A stretch of DNA of 64,000 bases from Planctomycetota bacterium (GTDB lineage: Bacteria > Planctomycetota > UBA1135 > UBA2386), in NCBI GenBank assembly GCA_020638695.1, contig JACKIB010000014.1, forward strand, positions 67,283-131,282, in the 5' to 3' direction. The translations under genes were made by a program, and so were the position numbers. This document shows, piece after piece, positions 37,162-46,800 of the stretch; the first letter of the stretch is position 1; each line of letters begins with the position of its first letter. Below the pieces are notes generated by a model. The model was not told the origin of the DNA, did no database searches, and was given only the letters and a program-made list of their open reading frames with translations.

Positions 37162-38493
37162 CTACCGCCAGCGCACCGCGACGCTGCCGTCCGCCCGCAC
37201 CTCCACCACGGCGTCGGCGCGTTGCGGATCGACGACGATCTCGACGCCGGGTAGCAGGATTGCCGCGGTGCGCGCCCAGCGAGCCTTCACCTGGGTACCC
37301 GCGGGCTCCGGCGGTTGCTCGACCGCGATGCGCGCCGCGCGGCGGTTGCGCAGCTCGACCGCAACGCGCCGCAGCTCCCGCACGGTTTCGATGCGCGGCA
37401 CGCGGTCCTGCCAACGTAGGCTCCCGTACACCCCGCCCGCCGCGGTGGCTGCGACCAGTCCGGCGACCAGCCACTGGCGGCCCCGCCCGGCGCTCCCCAT
37501 TCGCGCCAGCGCGATCCCGCACAGCACGAACAGCGGCGGATAGGTGAACTCGATGTAGCGCGGCGCCACCGGCAACGCGAAGAAGTGATCGAAGCTCGAG
37601 CTGCCGAAGTTGATGTAGACCCACGGTAGGACGGTCCACAACTGCAACAGGCCGCGTTGCGGCCGCGGACACCACCACCAACCGAGTAGCGCCAGGGGAA
37701 GGGCGACCAGCGAGTGGATGCCGAACTCCTGCGCCGGGACCAGCATCATGCGCGGGTAGGCCTTGAACAGTCGGTAGGTCAGGTCCTCGTTGGCCGCCAG
37801 CGCCATCGGCGAGACTTCGTGCAGCGCATTGCCGCGCAGGCGCAGCAGGGGGTCGCCGGCGGCCAACGCGTGGTACGCGAGTTCGCCGGCCCCGACCAGT
37901 GCGGCGCCGGTGAGTAGTCCGGCGACCACCGACCAGCGGCGTCGCACGAGCCCGTGCAGGCCGACCGCCAGGGCGATGAAGAACGCCGGTTCCTTGGCCA
38001 GGAATCCGCACCCCAGCAGGATCCCCGCGATACCGCCGAATCGTGCCGATCCGCGCTCCAGGGCCCGCCAGTACACCGCGATCGCCGCCAACGCGAACAT
38101 CTCGGCCACCGGCTCGGGCACGAGGATGGTCGCATGGTGCACCTGGACCGGGAACGTCGCGTAGAGCACGCCGGCGATTCCCGCAGCGACTCGACCGCCG
38201 AGCCGCTCCGCCAAGTGGACGAGCAACGCGACGCTGGCGCAGGAGGCCAACAACGGGATCAGCACGGTGCTCCACTCCTGCACCCCCGCCAGGCGGTAGA
38301 CCACGGCTACCGGGACCGTGAGTCCGTAGCGGAACGCGTAGTGGTGCAGCTCCGGGTGGAAGGTCCCGTTTGCGATCTGTGCGGCGAAGCGCGCGTAGCC
38401 CAGGTCGTCGGAGGCGATCAGTCCGACGCGGCACACCAGCTGGACGACCAGAGCCAGGCACGGGATCGAGACGACCAGCGGGGGCAGACGCAT
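37162..38493 (-). CDS. GT-C glycosyltransferase-like membrane protein (PMT_2/ArnT type)
   Basis: A 443-residue protein with about ten membrane helices. The first loop has IASDDLGYARFAAQIANG, an acidic pair followed by YARF, and the second reads NGTFHPELHHYAFRYGLTVP; this arrangement is typical of PMT/ArnT-like transferases that use polyprenyl-phosphate sugars. VLYATFPVQVHHATILVPEP fits the next conserved block. The C-terminal 90 residues are a soluble beta domain. ATG at 38493 is preferred, since it precedes the first helix directly; an ATG at 38538 would add 15 residues. Sugar and acceptor unknown. Confidence 0.75.
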   Translation of the reverse strand: MRLPPLVVSIPCLALVVQLVCRVGLIASDDLGYARFAAQIANGTFHPELHHYAFRYGLTVPVAVVYRLAGVQEWSTVLIPLLASCASVALLVHLAERLGGRVAAGIAGVLYATFPVQVHHATILVPEPVAEMFALAAIAVYWRALERGSARFGGIAGILLGCGFLAKEPAFFIALAVGLHGLVRRRWSVVAGLLTGAALVGAGELAYHALAAGDPLLRLRGNALHEVSPMALAANEDLTYRLFKAYPRMMLVPAQEFGIHSLVALPLALLGWWWCPRPQRGLLQLWTVLPWVYINFGSSSFDHFFALPVAPRYIEFTYPPLFVLCGIALARMGSAGRGRQWLVAGLVAATAAGGVYGSLRWQDRVPRIETVRELRRVAVELRNRRAARIAVEQPPEPAGTQVKARWARTAAILLPGVEIVVDPQRADAVVEVRADGSVAVRWR

Positions 38494-38997
38494 CGGAGGT
38501 GCATTCAACTCGCTTGGTGAGGTGTGGCGCAACGCCATGGCGCGGGTGCGTACTGGAGATCCGATGGTCGGTGTCCGCCCGGACACCGCGGTCGCCCTTC
38601 GTGTGGTGCGGGCGGCGCGGACCCGAGGGACGCGAACGCGCACGACGCCGGGTTGGGCATGCAAGTCGTCGACCACGCCGACCGAGGTGGTTGAGTCGGG
38701 GCAGCGGACCCGTCGCCGCGTGCGTTCGCCCGACGAACAGCGGCCCTACCGAACCGCGCGCGGCTCGAGGAGCCTCGTCGGGAGATCGCGCAAGTATGTT
38801 GCGGGTGAGGAGTACGGCAGGTGCTGCCAGGGCGCGGGTCGCCCACTCGTCTGACCGGGAGCGGCGGTGGTGCGCGAGTCGGAACCCGGATAGCATTCGG
38901 GATGGACGATCCTCCCTGCCCGGGTTCCGTCCGCACCTTCTCTCCCCGGCGCCGCCATGGAACGGCCAACAACGGGGTCCTTGAAACAGGAGCCATC
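38494..38997. other. Divergent intergenic region
   Basis: About 500 bases between two divergent starts. No open frame with protein character is seen. AGGAG at 38988-38992 is the ribosome-binding site for the gene at 38998. Promoters for both flanking genes should lie here but none stands out. Confidence 0.5.
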
Positions 38998-40248
38998 ATG
39001 CATCTCTCCATCCCGACCCTCGTCCTCGGAGCGCTCGCCTGCTCCGCGGCACTCCCTGCCCAGACCGCATTCTTCGAGAACAAGCAGGCCGTCTCGCTCG
39101 GCACCGGCGACGCCTGGTGCCCGACCATGAACCAAGACGAGACCGAGATCGTCTTCTCGAGCACCCGTACCGGCGGCGCCGGTGGCTACGACCTGTGGAC
39201 CGCGACGCGGGCGAACCCGGACGCCGCGTGGGGTGTTCCGACGAACCTCGTCCAGCTCAACAGCACGGCGAGCGACTACGAGCCGACCATCAGCCCGGAT
39301 GGGCTCGAGCTGTACTTCATCAGCACGCGGACCGGTGGGCCCGGCACGTCCAACGTGATGCTGTCGACCCGTCCGAGCATCGCGGCACCCTGGGGCCCGC
39401 CGACCTTCCTCGGTGCGCCGGTGAACGGCACCGGGCTGGCCAACGACGATCCCGCGCTCACGGACGACGGCCTGACGATGTTCTTCTCCGAGAACGGCGA
39501 CATCCACACAGTCACGCGCACCAGCACGACGGGGCAGTGGGGCAACAAGACCGCGTTCGCCCCGGCCAACGTCAAGGGCGCGAACGAGCACTCGCCGACG
39601 CCGTACTCCAACGGCAACATGCTGGTGTTCGGCAGCACGGCGACCGGCGGCACCGGCTCGTCGGACTTCTACTTCGTCTACCTCGACACCACCACCAACG
39701 TGTGGTCGACACCGGTCGAGCTCAAGGAGCTCAATCTGACGACTTGGGATTCGAACGCGTACTGGGGCCGGCGCACCGGTCGCATTTACTGGTCGGACTG
39801 GAGCGCGTCCGCGGGCCCGGTCATCCAGTGCATGTGCTACAAGCTGACGATCTTCTCGGTGTTCCGTTGCGTGACGGTGCGCCTGGTGCCCTACCGCCGC
39901 CCGTACTGGCCGGCGCCGGTGATGTGGTGCAAGCGCTGGATCTGGCGCCGCAGCACCACGGTGGTGGTCCGCTTCTACGACTGGCGACCGAACACCCTGT
40001 GGGTCTGGGGTATCTCCCCGCTGCCCAACCCCACCACCGGGATCACCATCCCCGGGATCATGGTCGGCGGCCTGGAGCTCAACCCGGTCAACCAGCTGCT
40101 CTACCTGCCCGGTGGCCAGCCGCTGGACCTTCCCCTGCCGATCCCGAACACCACGCCGCTCGGCGTGGTCAACATGCAGGCGTTCGGCGTCGACACGGTC
40201 GGCAACAAGATCTACACCTCCGACATGATGGAGGCGGACATCCAGTAG
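38998..40248 (+). CDS. Secreted TolB/PD40-like beta-propeller with odd W/R/C-rich insert
   Basis: A 416-residue exported protein. A signal peptide (HLSIPTLVLGALACSAALPA) is followed by WD40-like PD40 repeats, visible as EIVFSSTRTGGAGGYDLW, EPTISPDGLELYFISTRTG, PALTDDGLTMFFSENGD and NMLVFGSTATGG. Residues 278-340 are unlike the rest: many Trp, Arg, Tyr and four Cys (for example VMWCKRWIWRRS and FYDWRPNTLWVWG), yet the codons keep strong G/C at third positions, so the frame is real. The C-terminal 75 residues resemble the beta-sandwich tails of other planctomycete secreted proteins. The ATG at 38998 has AGGAG six bases upstream. Function unknown. Confidence 0.78.
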   Translation: MHLSIPTLVLGALACSAALPAQTAFFENKQAVSLGTGDAWCPTMNQDETEIVFSSTRTGGAGGYDLWTATRANPDAAWGVPTNLVQLNSTASDYEPTISPDGLELYFISTRTGGPGTSNVMLSTRPSIAAPWGPPTFLGAPVNGTGLANDDPALTDDGLTMFFSENGDIHTVTRTSTTGQWGNKTAFAPANVKGANEHSPTPYSNGNMLVFGSTATGGTGSSDFYFVYLDTTTNVWSTPVELKELNLTTWDSNAYWGRRTGRIYWSDWSASAGPVIQCMCYKLTIFSVFRCVTVRLVPYRRPYWPAPVMWCKRWIWRRSTTVVVRFYDWRPNTLWVWGISPLPNPTTGITIPGIMVGGLELNPVNQLLYLPGGQPLDLPLPIPNTTPLGVVNMQAFGVDTVGNKIYTSDMMEADIQ

Positions 40249-40255
40249 CGTCGGC

Positions 40256-41053
40256 TCACAGGTCCTGGCGGTCGAAGGACCGCCAGGCCGCCGCGGTGCA
40301 GCTCGCGAACACGCCGAGCAGCACCGCGGACGAACCGACCATCGGCTCACCCTTGAGGATCACCCGCAGCGGTTGGAACCAATGGAACGGGCTGAGCCAT
40401 TCGACCACCGCAAGGCGCGACGAAAGGGTCCCGAGTACGTGCAGGAGGTAGGCCGCGGCGATGCAGCCGATCAGTTGGGCTAGTGCGCGCCCTCGCCGTT
40501 TCTGCGCGCAGCCGAACCAGAGCCCGACGCCGCCGAACGCCAGCAGGAGCGTCGCGAGTCCCAAGCAACCAGGTAGGTAGGTCGACACCGACAGCGGCTG
40601 CGGCAGATCGAGGGACCGAAAGCCGATCGCCACACCGAGCAGCAGGCAACCCGGCCAGGCCACCGCCCCCAGCACGACCAGCAGCGCGGTGGCGGCGAAG
40701 TACTCGCCACGCCGCAGGCGCTGGGCGACCTGCAGGTCGAGGAATCCGCTCTCGCGTTCGCTGGCCGGGGTGGTCGCGGCGCTGAGTACCTGACTCAGCG
40801 AGGCGAGCAACACGACCGGGTGTTCGAACGCGAACGCCGGGAAGGCGCGGAACGACACCTCGCCGATCTGTTGTTCGACCAACCGCTGGATCCACTTCGG
40901 CATCTTCGCGAGCAGTTCGCCCACGCCGGGACCGCGGTCGATCGTGGTCCCGATCCACAGCAGCAGGACCGGGAAGCCGGTCAGTGCGAGCGCCAACACC
41001 ACCAGCAGGGTTCGCTGTCTCCGTAGCTTCTGCGCGAGCAGTGCGGCGATCAC
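40256..41053 (-). CDS. ABC-2-type transporter permease
   Basis: A 265-residue integral membrane protein with six helices and an N-terminal basic stretch (AQKLRRQRTLLVVLALALTG). A large extracytoplasmic loop (ELLAKMPKWIQRLVEQQIGE) is typical of ABC-2 exporters. Its ATG overlaps the stop of the ATPase gene by four bases (ATGA), so the two form an exporter. No substrate-indicating neighbours. Confidence 0.85.
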   Translation of the reverse strand: MIAALLAQKLRRQRTLLVVLALALTGFPVLLLWIGTTIDRGPGVGELLAKMPKWIQRLVEQQIGEVSFRAFPAFAFEHPVVLLASLSQVLSAATTPASERESGFLDLQVAQRLRRGEYFAATALLVVLGAVAWPGCLLLGVAIGFRSLDLPQPLSVSTYLPGCLGLATLLLAFGGVGLWFGCAQKRRGRALAQLIGCIAAAYLLHVLGTLSSRLAVVEWLSPFHWFQPLRVILKGEPMVGSSAVLLGVFASCTAAAWRSFDRQDL

Positions 41054-41964
41054 GGCGAGACCTCCGGGTCCGCGCTGTAGATCTGCCGGAACGCCTGGTC
41101 GAGCTCCGGCTCGGGGAACACCAGATCAGCGATCGAGTGCCGCGCCAGGAGTCGCAGCAGCGGGTCGAGGTCGCTGCCGACGTGCAGCACGACGCCGCGT
41201 GGCGTCGTCTCCACCACCCTGGCACCGATCGCTGCCAGCTCCATCAGCGGTGCGGGCCCCCGGAACTGCACGACCATGGTGCGGTGCAGCGAGCGGCGCA
41301 GGGCCGCGACGCTGGACACCTGCACCAGCCGCCCGGCGCGCAGCACTGCCACCCGTGAGCAGGTGCGGTCGACCTCGGAGAGCACGTGCGAGGAGTGGAA
41401 AACGGTCCGGCCGGCGGCCTGCGCCTCGCGCAACAGATCGAACACCGCCTCGCGGACCAGTGGGTCGAGTCCCGAAGTCGGTTCGTCGAGGATCAGGAGA
41501 TCGGGGTCGTGCTGGAACGCGGCAACCAGTCCGACCTTCTGCTTCGTGCCGCGCGAGCAGTCGCGCAGTGAGCGGCGTAGGTCGGCAGCGCTCAGCCGCA
41601 GGCGTTCGCACAGTTCGCCACGTCGCTGCGCAGAGGCCGACGGGCGCTGCAGCCGGGCCAGGAATGCGAGCAGCTTCGCGGCAGTCAACCGCAGGTCGAG
41701 TCCGAGTTCCCCGGGCAGGTAACCGATCCGGCTGCGCACCGCAGGATCGCGCGGGGATCCACCGCAGACCCGCGCTTGCCCGCGAGTCGGCCGAATCAGG
41801 TCGAGCAGGAGCCGGATCGTCGTGGTCTTGCCGGCGCCGTTGGGACCGAGGAAGCCGAGCACTTCACCGCCATCGACGCGAAGTTCGAGGCCTTCGAGGC
41901 CGATCGCGGCCCCGTAGTGCTTGGTCAAGTCACGGGTCTCGAGGACGGGGTCCACAGTGGGCAT
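41050..41964 (-). CDS. ABC transporter ATP-binding protein
   Basis: A 304-residue ATPase of the ABC-2 exporter group. Walker A is GPNGAGKTTT, the signature loop is CSRGTKQKVGL (a CSRG/YSRG variant common in ABC-2 drug exporters), and Walker B is LLILDEPTSGLDP, followed by the His switch in VFHSSHVLSE. The C-terminal 80 residues form the accessory domain usual in this subfamily. Coupled to the permease gene by a four-base overlap. Confidence 0.95.
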   Translation of the reverse strand: MPTVDPVLETRDLTKHYGAAIGLEGLELRVDGGEVLGFLGPNGAGKTTTIRLLLDLIRPTRGQARVCGGSPRDPAVRSRIGYLPGELGLDLRLTAAKLLAFLARLQRPSASAQRRGELCERLRLSAADLRRSLRDCSRGTKQKVGLVAAFQHDPDLLILDEPTSGLDPLVREAVFDLLREAQAAGRTVFHSSHVLSEVDRTCSRVAVLRAGRLVQVSSVAALRRSLHRTMVVQFRGPAPLMELAAIGARVVETTPRGVVLHVGSDLDPLLRLLARHSIADLVFPEPELDQAFRQIYSADPEVSP

Positions 41965-42564
41965 TGTCGCAGCGTGGGCGGCTCGAGCTCGGATGATTCA
42001 CGCGCAGCGCCGCGAGATCGTGCCAGGTCGCATCGGTGGCGGTCCGCAACCGGGAATGCGGCCACGCTGACCGGGCACATGGGTGACCCCTGACCCCGCA
42101 CTTCGGATGCACCGGCGGGTCGTCTGCCTCTTCGCGCGGAGCTGCACTCCGAGGATGTGTGCCCGGCCTGTCGCGACAAAGTCCGCACCCACGAGCGCAC
42201 CGAGTTGGCGAGCCCGAATGACCGGCGGGGTTCGCCTCCATACAGTGATGCTCGAAGCTCCGGCCGCCAGCACCCCATGGGATCAGCGCCCTCGAGCAGG
42301 TAGTTGGTCGTCGCTCGTCGCGGGGCGAGCGTGGTTACCTCGACACGAGATCCTGTTGCAACAGGGAATATTGCCGGAGTGGGTACACCACACTCGGGAT
42401 TCGTGATACAACCCCTTTCGAATCGGCATCTTCGCTTCCGGTCGGGATGCCTGCCGCCGCCCCCGGTGATCGTTGCCCTTCGGTTGTCAGCACCACCATT
42501 TTTCCCGGTCGAACGACGACTGTCGTGCGCAAGGACAGCCAACCGGCCCTGTCAGAGGTTCCCT
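41965..42564. other. Intergenic region upstream of the secreted protein gene at 42565
   Basis: About 600 bases. Frames on both strands look random (basic, no consistent secondary structure). A perfect 14-base palindrome lies at 42352-42365. AGAGG at 42554-42558 is a probable ribosome-binding site for the downstream gene. Confidence 0.5.
42352..42365. promoter_or_regulatory. Perfect palindrome, possible operator
   Basis: CCTGTTGCAACAGG is a perfect 14-base palindrome, about 200 bases upstream of the ATG at 42565 and followed by AT-rich GGGAATATTG. Such a symmetric site fits a dimeric regulator but no regulator gene is adjacent. Confidence 0.3.
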
Positions 42565-43692
42565 ATGAAGCAGATCATCATCGCAATCCTGCCCGCCTTG
42601 ATCACTCCGCTCGCCGCCCAGGTCACGTCCCCGAGCGGCTACCTCACTGTTCCGGGAGAGTTCGGGTCGAGTCGCCTCGGGGCGCATTCGAACTCGCGCC
42701 AGATGCACTTCGACGGCGAGTGGCGTGGTACCGCGTTGCAGTTGACGGAAGTTGCGTACCGACTCGACTTCGTCGAGCACGATGCAACACCGGCCCGAGC
42801 GTGGCAGCGAGTCACCCTCGACGTGGCCGAGTGCGACATGGCACGGATCACGACCGTGTTCGACAAGAACCCGCTGACCCAGCCGACGCGGGTCTTCGAC
42901 CAGGCCGTGGTGTGGCCGGCACAATCGGGCTTCCCCAGCAACACATTGCCGCCGTTCGGCGGCGTCACGGGGGCCTTTCGGTTCCCGTTCAGCCGCGCAT
43001 ACGCGTACTCCGGCAACAACGACCTCTGTTTGGACTACGTGTTTTCCGGGGGAGGCCTGATCAACTCCGGCGCCTGGTCCCCCACTGGCGAGCCGTATGC
43101 ACTCGATAGTGCGGCAAGCCTCAGCCACGTACAGCGCTTCGCGGTCCCCGCCGGGGTCGGCTGCACGGACGGCGGGGTGCCGCTCAGCGTCCCGTCGCGC
43201 ATGCACCTCGGAGTCGAAGCGTGGGACCGCGTCGTGTCGCCACCGAATCTGCAAGGGCGCTACGCACTCTACACCCAGTCGCAGTTCACCGCGCCGAACC
43301 GCCCCGTCCTGCTGGCGCTGGGCATCGGTGGTTCGGCGGCGGGGATCGCGATCCCCGGAGTGACCTGCGCGCGACTGCACGTCAATCCCACCGCACCGAC
43401 CATCTTTGCCGTGTCGATCGCCGACAGGGTCGGCTTCGCCTCGACCAACTTCGGCACCCTGCCGTACGACCCGGGATACGTCGGCCTCGAACTCTGGGGC
43501 CAGGCGGCGTGGAGCGACACCGTGAGCTCCGGATTGTCGTTCACGCCGGGCGTGTCGGTGAAGGTGCCCGAGCTGCCGCGCGTGGTGCGCCGCGCCGTGG
43601 TCTACCAGCCCGACATCGTCGGATCCGGGCGCACCACCGGGCTGCCGGCGGACTGGAACATCGGCTCGAACCCGCTGGTTCGCTACCGCTGA
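42565..43692 (+). CDS. Secreted protein of unknown function
   Basis: A 375-residue exported protein with a signal peptide (KQIIIAILPALITPLAA, cleaved near AQV). The mature part is beta-rich, with few cysteines (DLCLDYVFSGGG, AGVGCTDGGVP, GVTCARLHVNP) that may form disulfides. A C-terminal block (LGIGGSAAGIAIPGVTCARL and VGLELWGQAAWSDTVS) resembles the tails of other secreted planctomycete proteins in this window. No enzymatic motif is recognised. AGAGG six bases upstream of the ATG supports the start. Confidence 0.72.
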   Translation: MKQIIIAILPALITPLAAQVTSPSGYLTVPGEFGSSRLGAHSNSRQMHFDGEWRGTALQLTEVAYRLDFVEHDATPARAWQRVTLDVAECDMARITTVFDKNPLTQPTRVFDQAVVWPAQSGFPSNTLPPFGGVTGAFRFPFSRAYAYSGNNDLCLDYVFSGGGLINSGAWSPTGEPYALDSAASLSHVQRFAVPAGVGCTDGGVPLSVPSRMHLGVEAWDRVVSPPNLQGRYALYTQSQFTAPNRPVLLALGIGGSAAGIAIPGVTCARLHVNPTAPTIFAVSIADRVGFASTNFGTLPYDPGYVGLELWGQAAWSDTVSSGLSFTPGVSVKVPELPRVVRRAVVYQPDIVGSGRTTGLPADWNIGSNPLVRYR

Positions 43693-43807
43693 CCGATCGA
43701 TCGGGTGGCGTCGAACGGGCGCCATTCACTCCCCGGGGTGCCCGCGGCCCGCGCGGTATCCCGCCCTGGCGCGTCGCGGGATCACCGCTCCTCGAAAGAG
43801 GCGCCGT

Positions 43808-46800
43808 CTACCGGCCCCGCCCCCGCAGTGCTCGCGCCACCAGTGCCTCCTGCTGCACCTTGTGCGCCTGCAGGAACCCGGTGGCCGGGCTCGCCGCGGC
43901 GGGACGTCCGACATACTCGTCGAACCGCTGCCACGTGGCGACGAACGTCCACGCCCCCATGTTCTGCGGCTCTTCCTGACACCACACCAGCGCCTTGCGG
44001 TTGGGGAACTTCACCAGTTCCTCCGCCAGCTCCGCGCCGGGGAACGGATAGAGCTGTTCGAGTCGCACCACGGCCGCCGGGTGATTCCCGCGCGCCTGCA
44101 CCAGGTCGTAGTACACCTTGCCGCTGCACAGCACGACGCGCTCGACCGCCGCGGGATCGACATCGTCGTCGCCCAGCACGGCGCGGAAGCCGCGCGGGTC
44201 AGCCAACTCGTCCGGCATTGAGCCGGCGGCGCGCAGCCGTAGCAGGCTCTTGTGGGTGAACAACACCAGCGGCTTGCGCAGCTCGCTCAGCGCCTGCTTG
44301 CGGAGCACGTGGAAGTACTGCCCCGGCGTCGAGGGAATCGCCACCCGCAGGTTGCCTTCGGCGCACAGCTGCAGGAACCGCTCGGGGCGCGCCGAGCTGT
44401 GTTCCGGCCCCTGGCCGTCGTAGCCGTGTGGCAACAGCAAGGTCAAGCCGCACGCTTGGTGCCACTTCGCCTCGCCAGCGGCGAGGAACTGGTCGATCTG
44501 GATCTGCGCGCCGTTGACGAAGTCCCCGAACTGAGCTTCCCACAGGGTCAGTCCGGAGGGTGCCGCGACGCTGTAGCCGTACTCGAATCCGAGTGCCGCC
44601 TCCTCGCTGAGCAGGCTGTCGATCACGCTGTAACGCGCTTGGCCGTCGCGCAGGAAGTTGAGTGGGATGAACTTCTCGGCGCTGTCGGTGTCGAGCAGCA
44701 CGGAATGCCGCTGCGAGAAGGTGCCGCGGGCGCTGTCCTGGCCGGCCAAGCGCACCGGGATCCCCTGGTTGACGAGCACCGCGAAAGCCAGGTGTTCGGC
44801 CAGCGCGAAATCGATCTCGTGCTCGCCGCGGATCATCGCCTGACGCCGGTCGAGGATCATCCGCACCTTGGGGTGGATCTTCACCGATTCGGGCGGGCTG
44901 CACAGCTGGTCGGTGAGGGTGACCAGCTCGTCGAGCGGCACCGGGGCCGCATCGACCGCCGCCCACGGTGGCACCGGCGGTGCGTCGAGCACTGTGGCGC
45001 TGTCCGCCGCGTCGACCGGCTTTGCCTGGCGCACCTCGTCGAGTGAGCGGCGCAGCCGAGTCTGCAGATCCTCGTTGAACCGATCGATGTCGGACGGCTG
45101 GATCACGCCGGCCCGTACCAGGTAGTCCTGGTAGATCTCGCGCACCGATGGGTGCGCTTCGATCGTGCGGTACAACACCGGTTGAGTGAACGCGGGCTCA
45201 TCGCCCTCGTTGTGGCCGTGCCGCCGGTAGCAGACGATGTCGACCACGACGTCGCGCTGGAACGTCTGCCGGTATTCGAGTGCCAGCTCGACCATCCGCA
45301 CCGCGGCCAGCGGATCGTCGCCGTTGACGTGGAAGATCGGCGCCTGGATCGCCTTCGCCACGTCGGTGCAGTAGGCGGTGGAGCGGGCATCGGAGGGCAG
45401 CGTGGTGTAGCCGATCTGGTTGTTGACGATGACGTGCACGGTGCCGCCGGTGCGGTAGCCGTGCAGCTGCGACATGTTGAGGGTCTCGGAAACCACTCCC
45501 TGTCCGGCGAATGCCGCGTCGCCGTGGATCAACACCGGCAGGATGGTTGCGCGCCCTTGGTCGCTGGCCAGCTGCTCCTGCTGGGCACGGGCCATCCCCT
45601 CCACCACCGGATCGACCGCTTCGAGGTGGCTGGGGTTGCACGCCAATTCGATCTGCACCTCGCCCGGTGCGCCGCCGCCCACCGCCGGGGTGCGGTAGGT
45701 GCCGACCGCGCCGAGGTGGTACTTCACGTCGCCCGAGCCCTGGGTGGTGTCCGCCGGCAGGTTGCCTTCGAACTCGGAGAAGATGCGCGTCACCGGCTTG
45801 CCGAGGATGTGGGCCAGCACATTGAGCCGCCCGCGGTGCGCCATTCCGAGCACGACCTTGTCGACGCCGTCCGCGGCGCACTTGGCGAGCAGCGCGTCCA
45901 GGGTCGGGATCAAGGTCTCGGCGCCCTCCAAGGAGAACCGCTTGTGGCCGACGAACTTGGTGTGCAGGAAGCGCTCGAACGCCTCTGCCTCGATCAGTCG
46001 GTCGAGCACCCGCAGCTGGGTCTCGTTCGACAACTCCGCCCGGTTGCGGGTCGACTCCATGCGCTCGCGCAGCCAGTCCTTCTGCTGCGGGTCGGCGATG
46101 TGCATGAACTCGGCACCGACCTTGGCGCAGTAGGTCGTGCGCAACACCTCGCGGATGTCGCGCAGCGTAGCCATCGGCTTGCCGGTGACGCCGCTGGTGA
46201 AGAACTCGCGGTCGAGGTCCCAGATGCTCAGCCCGTAGGTGCTGAGCTCCAGCTCGGGGAACGACTTGGGCTCGTATTCCAGCGGGTCGAGGTCGGCGAG
46301 CAGGTAGCCGCGCACCCGGTAGGCCCGGATGTACTGCATCACCCGCGCCGCGCGCTCCATCTGCTCGTTCTCGCGCATCGGCGTGCCCATCGCCGCGCGG
46401 CGGTCGCGGACGAAGAACAGCGGTCGGTGCGGGATCGCCAGGTCGCGGAAGATCTGCGCGTAGAACTCGTCCTGCCCGGCGAGCATCTCGTGCATCCGCT
46501 GCAGGAACTCGCCCGACACCGCTCCCTGGATGACCCGGTGGTCGTAGGTGCTGGTCAGCGTCATCACCTTGCTGATGCCGAGCTCCGACAGGGTCGTCTC
46601 CGCGGCCCCGAGGAACTCCGCCGGCACGGTGATCGCTCCGGTCGCGAGGATGAAGCTCTGCCCCGACATCAACCGCGGCAGGGAACTCACCGTGCCGATC
46701 ATGCCCGGGTTGGTGAGCGTGCAGGTCGTCTCCTTGAAGTCGTCCGGGGTCAGGCCTCCGCTGCGGGCCTTGGCGATCAGCTCGTTGTAGGCGGCCAGGA

